Source: Diadema setosum (taxonomy: Eukaryota > Echinodermata > Echinoidea > Diadematoida > Diadematidae). Taken from it: 64,000 nt of DNA. Position 1 is the first letter of the stretch. Every line of letters begins with the position of its first letter. The position numbers were made by a program, and so were the translations under genes. The notes beneath the pieces are model-generated. The model was not told where the DNA came from, ran no database searches, and saw only the letters and a program-made list of their open reading frames with translations. This document shows positions 56,290-64,000 of the stretch, piece after piece. The stretch is from positions 23,247,480 through 23,311,479 of the forward strand of contig NC_092705.1 of the NCBI RefSeq assembly GCF_964275005.1. The letters are read 5' to 3'.

Positions 56290-57208
56290 TGAGTAAAAAT
56301 GCCCTAAAAAACAATTTTTGACTTTGTTTCATTGTTTTCAATGATGGCTAGACCAGTGCATCGTGCAGTATTTTACTGATACCCTGTTGACCTGATTTGT
56401 GAGAAGTACAACGGTTTGAGCGAAGAATCTTGCTGTTGCTCCGTTTCGCAGTCCCACTCGTGCATGTTCGTGTCACGATATTTTACACAATAACACCATG
56501 AACACCGAATTCGGTTCGGTGAATATGACCGAGCGATGATGATGATGGGTCTCAGCACTCTTCTAACTATGCGGAAGGTGGTCAAAAAGGAGTGGTTCTT
56601 GTCATTCGCTTCTTACCTCGACAAGATGTTGGCTTGTCCTCATAATTTGCATGAACATTCGATTTATACTTTCATGTTTTTATTGTTTCACCTCCCATCG
56701 ACCATCTCATCTGATCTGAGCTGAGTTTATACTTTGATGAATCGAACACGAACAAACGTTAAAGTTATAGAAATAACCCAATTGTTTTGCATAGGAACAA
56801 GATGCTCCTCGCCTTGATGTCTAGAATGTTGTGGGCTCACACTATAATGTAGTGGCAGACAGTTTTGAGGATTGTCTGGACTTTATTGAGGGTGGTCAAT
56901 ACACTACCTCGATACACTGTACCACCACTGCACCAGTTAATTTAAGCATGTATGTTAAATTTATCTGGAGGGAAAATGTCAATATACATAATGTAACATT
57001 CATGCACGTCTAGGCTATCTACAGTACTTGTATCTCTGCCTCTTCGAAATACATGGTACATTTTGTATACTTCATGGAAGAAAAAAAAATCTCGATTTTT
57101 TTTTTCATCTTCTTCTTTGTATGCTTGTTCAGGATTGATGCACTTTATGCTCATTGTTTGTCACCACATTGTCTGAGACTCGAGGACTGACTATTCTCAA
57201 CAAAGAAC

Positions 57209-60200
57209 ATGGCGTTCCCAGAGAGCATGAAGACAGTGTTTGTGATTGACCACAGTCACCTCTTCACCGAGTCCTGCAGCCAGCCCTTTGAGTTTGACCT
57301 GGTCAGCAAGTCTCGTACTCCCGGCGTCATCCCTCTCGCTCCACTCTGCAAGTCCCTGTGGACGTGCTCCATAGAGGCCATCATGGAGTACTGCAGGGTC
57401 GTCTATGATATCTTCCCACAGAGGAGATATGTAAGTTCAATTCAAACACTCAATGCATGTGTATCACCTTGAGACATAACGATTATAAATTTGATGAAAG
57501 AAGGATATTATTCAAAGGGGTGAAGGTTCAGGATGTTGAATTTACAGATCAACAGTGATCTTAACAAATTAAATTTGTAGAGGGAGACAAATTGAAGAAA
57601 CTCACACCTGATAATAACTTTGTTGGTTGTTTTGGTTGCCTCTCACTTTCATTATTGTTGTTGTTGTTGTTGCCACATCTTTTTACACCAAGTATAGAGT
57701 TTGACGCTTGTTCATCCTTCCTCCCCCTGCACTCATGCTCTGTCACTCTTTTAAATTCTTCTTATTTAGCCTTGCATTGTTCCTTATCTTGTTTGATGTT
57801 GCCTTCCTATTCATCTTTATCCTTAACAGGTTGCCCCCTATGATCCTTGGGATCATTACTGGCCCACCTCTGCCTTTTGTCTGTTCACCCCTTTGCTTTA
57901 ATCCCCCTCCCTTTACCTGTTTGGCTCCCTGTCTTTGACTTCTAACCAACCCCTTTGTTTTCATTGTTCTATGTCTTTAGCCCTCCTCAGACTGATCCAC
58001 ATGTTGTGTGTAGTCCATACACATGTATGCCATTGCTTTCCCTACATGTCATTTTGCCTCTGACAAAGATTCTGCTAGGATCAAAAACCCAGGCCCCTTT
58101 TGACTCCATGCATGATAATTATTACATTATATCAGGATAAAGTGACAAGATATTCACATTGATTGAAAGCAGTGATAGTAATGATTTTGATAAATATATG
58201 TCTACCAGTATGTAATATTTTCTCATCATCAAATCAAGATAGAAAATTTCAGCCCATTGGCTACAACATGCATTTCCCATAGACACATGCCCAAGTATAC
58301 TCGGGACTTGTCTTTAACGGGTTAAACAATCCCTCCATGGTGCATTATTTGGGTATTAGTGTTATACGATCTTGAATACATTTTTGCTATAAAACCAATG
58401 GGTCTTCTCAGTGTTGTGCTTCTTTTATAATTTTCCTGTGTTTTCATTGCTTTTTGTTTAACTCACACCTTGATTATTATTGTTGTATATTGGTGATGCC
58501 TGTTCCCTATTCAGATATGCTTGATCGCCAGTGATTCACAAGGACATGTTATCAATGGCTGGAGGGGTGAGGAGCAGAATACAGCTCATGTGAGTATGTC
58601 TCCACGTGGTAAAGCCAAATTTAGAATCATTTACTAGTAAATCAACTAACATTTTGCCCAACAATCAAATCTTGATTTAAAGAGGTTTATTTGTCTTGAC
58701 CCCTTGATCTTGAGTGCTCATTACGGCATCATGTGCAAAATTAATTTAAAAATTGACTTGTCCCTTAATTAAATTGTGTGAAAGACTCAACCTCACTCAC
58801 ATGCACAACACCACGATATCCTCTGTAGAGACTTGTATGCTTGAAGTAGTAAGCAGTCATAGAAAAAAAAAAAACAAACAACTGCTTGTTCAGTACAAAA
58901 TATAATGTTGTCTATGTACAGATCAAATGGTGAGATTTTTAAAGCAAAATCAAAGTGTTATGGTGTGGATTAGTTCATTTCTGTTGACTAATCTTTTAAT
59001 TACCAATCCTCCCGAGTGCCTTTGGTATTGTTTGGTTATGATAGCGTTAACTGACAATAAGTCACATGTGAACTGCAACACTTTTCTGTCTGTGTATTAC
59101 AGATGATGACTGCATTGGCCCAACTTGGTGCACCATCAGCTGATGAGAGCTCAGAAGAATCCAATATAACCAATGGCCTGGAGGGTGCTGTGGAGATGCT
59201 TTGTGAGAAGACAGACATACAGCAGGATCTCTCCACTGGAGACAGTTACTATGGCAACAACAGGGGAAGAATTATCTGCATCACATCACTACAGGAGTAA
59301 GTATAGGAAAGAAAATACTCATAAGAAGCCATGTGTAGATGTATGCAGTAACATATGCATTCATTTAAACAAGCAGTTCAGGTGAAATTCTCTGTATCAC
59401 CAATACCTAAGTGCCGTGTGCAGAGCAGTGTTTTAGATGCATTATGGAATAGCTCAGGGGACAAACTTGCCCCGGTTTTGGCTGCATAAGCACTTAGGTC
59501 TTGTTCTGTCTTTATCCAGGAAGTATTTTTTGTTTTCTTCGCTTTCCATCATATGCCCAGCACATTGAAGCCTTGCAGTAGAGAACCATGACTCTATTGA
59601 CCATAAATCAGTAAAGTTTAGAAACTTTCAACTCTTACTAAAGCTGAATTATAGGCAAGAAAAAAGGAGTGACAATGAAAAAGCAGACAAATAACTCCAT
59701 TGAATTGTATAGGAACTCTGACATGCACGAGACAACCGGAAGCGACGATGGCACCGAGGAATCCCGCAGTGCATCTGTGACAGGGCTCTTTGGCGATACC
59801 GAGAATAGAAGCAAAAATTAAGCCAGACCAGGCATAACAACAAAGCTACCAAGGTGATGAATGTCACACATCCAACAAGGATCTAGACGTAGCCTCCAAA
59901 TTTACGTAGTTTGATGCTACCTCCAGCTTTCCCTTGTTTTGTTCTGCCTCTGTAATGCTGACATTATTTTTTCTTTTGTTTCATCTCAAATGAAACACTT
60001 TTTTTCCCTAAACTGCTGCCTTGCCTTGGGCATATTTTATCTGTTGAGATATTCCTTGACAGTAGAGAGTTTTTGAGTTATGAGGTGTAGAAGGTTGCAG
60101 TTTGTAGTATGCTTTAGCCAGTAATAGTATGCTCTTTAAAGCCAAACGGTTTGGAGTTTTTGATATGCTGGAAGAGGGAATATACCTAAAGTGCAGGATT

Positions 60201-63200
60201 CCTATACCTGATGTAATGATATGATATGATATGATATGATATGATATGATATGATATGATATGATATGATATGACATGATATGATATGATATATGATATG
60301 ACATGATATGATATGATATATGATATGATATGATATGATATGATATGATATGATATGATATGATATGATATGACATGACATGACATGACATGATATGATA
60401 TGATATATGATATGACATGATATGACATGACATGATATGATATGACATGACATGATATGATATGATATGATATGATATGACATGATATGATATGATATGA
60501 TATGATATGATATGATATGACATGACATGATATGACATAATAAATAACATGCTTAAAGGGGATGGTGATCGTTAATGGCCCGTTAATGATTGCCCCGTCA
60601 CTGTACAGGCATGCTAACCTGGAAACATTGAACTGCACATTGCTTGAATATGAGACCATTCTGAAGCAAATAATTTTCACACAACAATAGATATATAATG
60701 TACTCTTAAATGAATCCCACAAGGATTGGAACAATCGTCCCCCAGCATTCCCACTGATTTCAACTGATCAGTTACTAGCCATCCCCTTTAACATGATTAA
60801 TGATTATACACAGTTTTATGGGAATATAACCATAGGACATGTTTTTGTCATGTTCCAATAATAATCAATAATATTCAAACAAGCCCGACAGAAGCCTTTA
60901 GAGTAGCTGCCACCTGTTATACCTCATGGAATTAATACCAGGTAATTGGTGCTGTCTATTCCCACTTACAGAAAGAGGCAGATGGATCAGCTGGTTAACT
61001 TTGTGAAGGACACAATCCAACATCAGAACAAAGTGGTCTCGGGCTCTGAAGAGTGAGTGTTAACCTGTTGAAGACTAGCTCAGAGTATACGCGGGCATAT
61101 GTGTGTAGGAAACGTTTGGTGTAGCAAAATGAGCTCATCCTCAGCGGGTTAAAGGGATGGTATAATTTTGATTGAGATTCAGATTCAGATTTTTGTGAGG
61201 TAATGAGAAACCACTGAATTAGAAACCACTGACAAAATACTAACATACAATTCTAAGAGGAATTCAAAGTTTATTTGATTTTAAAAAAAAAAACAGTTTT
61301 GAAATGGCTGAGATATCCAAAAAGACAAGGTAAAACAAAGTGATTAGTGCCTCCTGGTTTTTTTTTTACATCTCCGCCATTTCGCAACTAATGTTCATCA
61401 AATAAACTTTGAATTCCTCTTAGATCTGTATGCTCTTTCATATTTCAGAAAAGGCTTCTAATTATCTCTCACACACACACACACAAAAAACCAACCCAAA
61501 GTTTGAAACTGGATGCTCCATCTCAACCAAAACTATAACATCCCTTTAACACCATCCTTCAAGATCCATCAAGTCCTGGGGATGGAAATTTTACTGCATA
61601 TCTTATATTGATGAAATGTTACCTGGAATTAGTTTAACTTCATTTATTCTGCAGAAAATCTAACAGAAATTTAACCAATAATTTGCCAATTTGAGAGAAA
61701 AACAGAAGCCTTATTCTTCCCAACAATTTGCCATTTTAATAATCAGTGATATTTATAGCAGTAAGGAGGCTTTTTGAAATTCAGCAAACCAAAACAAACA
61801 GTTAAATATGAGCATTTGAGATTTTTTTCTCACCTGACCTCTCTTACAAGTTTCACTACACTTCCCACAGCCTCATTGCCATCGACCACTGCGAGTTGGT
61901 GATCGTGAATACTCACCCTGTGGACGAATCCCCCGTGGTGAATGCCAACCGAGATCTCTGGGACGCCTCCCCATGTCTGGCGTGTCGTGCAACCACGACG
62001 AAAGCGGGCCGACACCTGGCGACAAAGCTCTTTTATTTGGTGCAGGATCATTTTGACCTCGTCGTCACAACAGTGACTGGTATACCAATGAAGGTGAGTT
62101 GTGAAGAGATCTGTTTGAAATTCTTACACTCTTCCAAGTTAGTCTCCAAACTTGTCTACATGTATAGTGATCTGATACAACCTACTTACATCTAACCCTC
62201 CCCCACCCCCATACCAGTTACTTTCAGATTATGCGCACAATGGTGTGTTTGCGTGAAATGGAGAAACAAAAAATTTAAGCCAAAACATAGTTCCCATATG
62301 CCTATAGAGCTGTAAGCATAGGATATGTGTGAAATAACGCCGTAATAGCACGATTTCACTTTGATAACAACAAAGTGCAAAATATTAGCCGAAAAAGGCT
62401 TGCTGGAATTCCACAATCTCAGAGTTAACCCAATGATGGTTGCTGTGTAATTTTTCATAGTGGATTATTGGTAATTGACAAATTGGGCCACAGCGATATC
62501 CATTGGTCTTCCACGCTAGATTGAATTGGATGCTGTTTGTTGGAAAATAAGATTCCAAGAGCACAATCTATTGTTTCATCATGTTATGTTCCACATTCCC
62601 ACAATGCTAAATGCGGGGTATATGGGGAGGGCTCTTCTGGAATCAAAGTCATGTACTTCAATCGAAATTATTTTACACTTTTGATCTCAAAACACTACAA
62701 AACAACTCATCAGAAAATAAAAACCCAGTGAAATATGTTGCATTTAATTTATAGTACAAAGTGCAAGTTGTTAATAGTTACCTTCACTGGATTTTCATGC
62801 ATCTGTGCTCACTGACAAAGAAAGCCCCGTGGCTGATGAGCAGAGGAAAAAAAAATGATCTGATTGAAGATTAGCCCGCCAAACTTTCAAGTATTCAAAC
62901 AAAAAGAGACCAGGGCAATCCTACATATGAACGTTGTAGATATCTGTGTCTTGATGAACGAATATAAGAAGTGCCTTGGTATAAATTTTGTTGTCCTCTC
63001 TCTCTTTCCACCATTGGTGATCACGATTTTTCTCCTGTCAGATAATGGACTTAAACAAACTAAAAATTTACACAAATGATCAACAAATAAACAAATTAAA
63101 CAAAGAATTATGATCTCACTAACAGGAGGAGCAAAATGCTGGAAGTTCAGCCAACTACGACGTGGAGCTGCTCCACCACCGACAAGCCCATGAAGAGATC

Positions 63201-63831
63201 CACAAGATGGAACACATCGTCGCCGCCCAGGAGCTCAAGTCTGAAGGGGAGGGGAAGGGCGGGGCAGGGGCGGGAGCCAGCGGGAGTGGAGGGGGCGGTG
63301 GTGGAGGAGGCGGAGGAGGAGGAGGAGGTGGAGGGGGCGGAGGAGGCGCTGATGGCGGGGGTAAACTAGGTGGGAGCAAGGTCCTGCTGAAGTGGTGCCA
63401 ACCAAGAGCAGCCAGTTCAGGTGAGCGCATTTAACCCTAATCAGGCCAGGCTTTTTTGGCTATGCCAAAACTGGAGTGGGGCGGATTCTGCCCCCCCCCC
63501 CCATCACATTTTATGTATTTGTGTTTTTTCAATATCATGTGTCCCCTCCCCCCATGTCACAGTTGAATCTGCCACATAGTAGTAGAAAAGTAATGTTTAA
63601 ATCTTATTCCTGTTAAATGTTCACTGAGTTATTCTGAGTGTCAATATACCCCTTGATATTCCAGTCAGACATAATCATTCTAAACATGGCATTTGGTAAT
63701 GTTTGTGCTGACTTGTCTGTAAAAGGTACACTGACACAATAATCTATTATGGTTTTGATTGATCATCTATCTGTATCATTCCTTCAGAAATCCTGTACTG
63801 TACAGCTGCACACAGAGTGTCAACAGTAGAT
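57209..63831 (+). CDS. INTS13: Integrator complex subunit 13 (asunder), 5' part
   Basis: INTS13 (asunder/Mat89Bb) is a nuclear subunit of the Integrator complex, in the module with INTS10 and INTS14, and is needed for snRNA processing and mitotic dynein localisation. Seven exons in consistent phase: 57209-57430, 58515-58589, 59103-59296, 60972-61052, 61871-62093, 63126-63420, 63788-63831; the last donor is followed by sequence beyond the window. 378 residues are visible. The start is fixed by MAFPESMKTVFVIDHSH. Family marks: ESCSQPFEFD, VIPLAPLCKSLWTCSIEA and MEYCRVVYDIFP (exon 1), NRGRIICITSLQ (exon 3), CELVIVNTHPV and AGRHLATKL..LVQDHFDLVVTT..GIPMK (exon 5), NYDVELLHH, KWCQPR and LYCTAAHRVSTVD (exons 6-7). 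The N-domain is VWA-like. Exon 6 holds an unusual 20-Gly run at residues 320-339 between conserved blocks. Confidence 0.95.
58250..58325. mobile_element. 85-bp TTAA hairpin element, copy 5
   Basis: GGCTACAACATGCATTTCCC, CCAAGTATACTCGGGACTTG and TTTAACGGGTTAA match the family; the left end is lost. INTS13 intron 1. Confidence 0.65.
60216..60540. repeat. ATATG pentanucleotide array
   Basis: About 65 units of ATATG, with interspersed ATGAC variants in clusters and a few 2-base slips, in INTS13 intron 3. Long open frames on the minus strand here (ISYHIISYHI repeats) only translate the repeat. Confidence 0.9.
60557..60787. mobile_element. TTAA-flanked MITE, AGGGGATGGTGATCG end
   Basis: AGGGGATGGTGATC at the left and (inverted) AGGGGATGGCTAGTAAC at the right, with TTAA at 60553-60556 and 60788-60791. 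231 bp, non-coding, in INTS13 intron 3. Confidence 0.7.
61064..61148. mobile_element. 85-bp TTAA hairpin element, copy 6
   Basis: TTAA|CCTGTTGAAGACTAGCTC at 61060, AGAGTATACGCGGGCATATG in the middle, and CATCCTCAGCGGG|TTAA ending at 61152. Full length with both TTAA flanks, starting 7 bases after INTS13 exon 4. Confidence 0.8.
61153..61545. mobile_element. TTAA-flanked MITE, AGGGATGGTATAATTTTG ends
   Basis: AGGGATGGTATAATTTTGATTG at the left pairs with ACCAAAACTATAACATCCCT at the right. TTAA at 61149-61152 is shared with the preceding 85-bp element; the other is at 61546-61549. Inner pairs include TTTATTTGAT, GAAATGGCTGAGAT and GAAAGAGCATACAG-type words, as in the 52953 element. Confidence 0.8.
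63435..63510. mobile_element. TTAACCCTAAAGGGGCC family, copy 3, left end
   Basis: TTAA at 63431-63434, then CCCTAATCAGGCCAGGCTTTTTTGG and GGGCGGATTCTGCCCCCC, matching the left end of copy 1. No right end is seen before the window edge. It begins 10 bases after INTS13 exon 6. Confidence 0.65.
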
Positions 63832-64000
63832 GTGAGTAGTCATGGTGATTTATTCATTCAATGATTTTTATTTATATGGTTTTTTTTTATTTATTTGCAT
63901 ATTTATTTATCTATTTATTTATTTGTATGTATGTTTGTTTATTTATTTCTGTCTTTATTTGTTTGTTATTTACCTATCTATCTATTTATCAGTCCATGTC
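63832..64000. repeat. TTTA-rich simple sequence at right edge
   Basis: Imperfect TTTA and TATC repeats in INTS13 intron 7, running to the window end. Confidence 0.6.

Noticed and set aside
60008-60734. Long minus-strand frames of about 180 codons with HIISYHIISY repeats
   Set aside because: They are translations of the ATATG satellite, open only because the repeat lacks stops in several frames.
63155-63430. Proline-rich minus-strand frame
   Set aside because: It is the antisense shadow of the glycine run in INTS13 exon 6.

Overview
The window looks like intron-rich nuclear DNA of a marine deuterostome invertebrate. An echinoderm is my best guess, inferred from the style of the short inverted-repeat elements and the vertebrate-like protein sequences; the sequence does not prove it. 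Base composition is AT-rich. Genes are sparse and split into short exons with canonical GT..AG borders, and introns and spacers are full of small non-autonomous DNA transposons, microsatellites and a few LINE and SINE pieces.

Layout. 1.28-1.63 kb (+): last exon of a class A GPCR, melatonin-receptor-like, whose other exons are not seen. 2-17.8 kb: no host gene I can support; this stretch holds inverted-repeat elements, a 5'-truncated LINE inside a foldback element, tandem repeats and an old tandem duplication. 17.88-24.52 kb (+): a complete four-exon FIS1 gene (mitochondrial and peroxisomal fission adaptor, 149 aa); its 3.9 kb first intron contains a three-level nest of transposons. 24.5-36.8 kb: repeats, two orphan exon-like reading frames of unknown gene, and a 326-bp tandem array that carries a tRNA-like unit. 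36.80-47.68 kb (-): a complete nine-exon GPR180 gene (integral membrane protein, 437 aa). 57.21 kb to the right edge (+): the first seven coding exons of INTS13/asunder, a subunit of the Integrator complex; the gene runs off the window. GPR180 and INTS13 are arranged head to head about 9.5 kb apart, and both seem to have an intron in the 5' UTR.

The genes do not form a pathway; they are independent housekeeping-type genes. What stands out is the mobile DNA. At least nine different inverted-repeat families sit at TTAA targets, as piggyBac-type elements do. One of them, an 85-bp hairpin, occurs six times. Two such insertions lie 7 and 10 bases downstream of INTS13 exons, almost on the splice donors. 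There is also a hAT-type element with a perfect 8-bp target duplication, a 1.4-kb palindrome built from ACGTTT words, and one 0.7-kb element family present three times, two of them interrupted by other elements. I saw no convincing undescribed multi-gene system. No LTR or virus-derived element was recognised.
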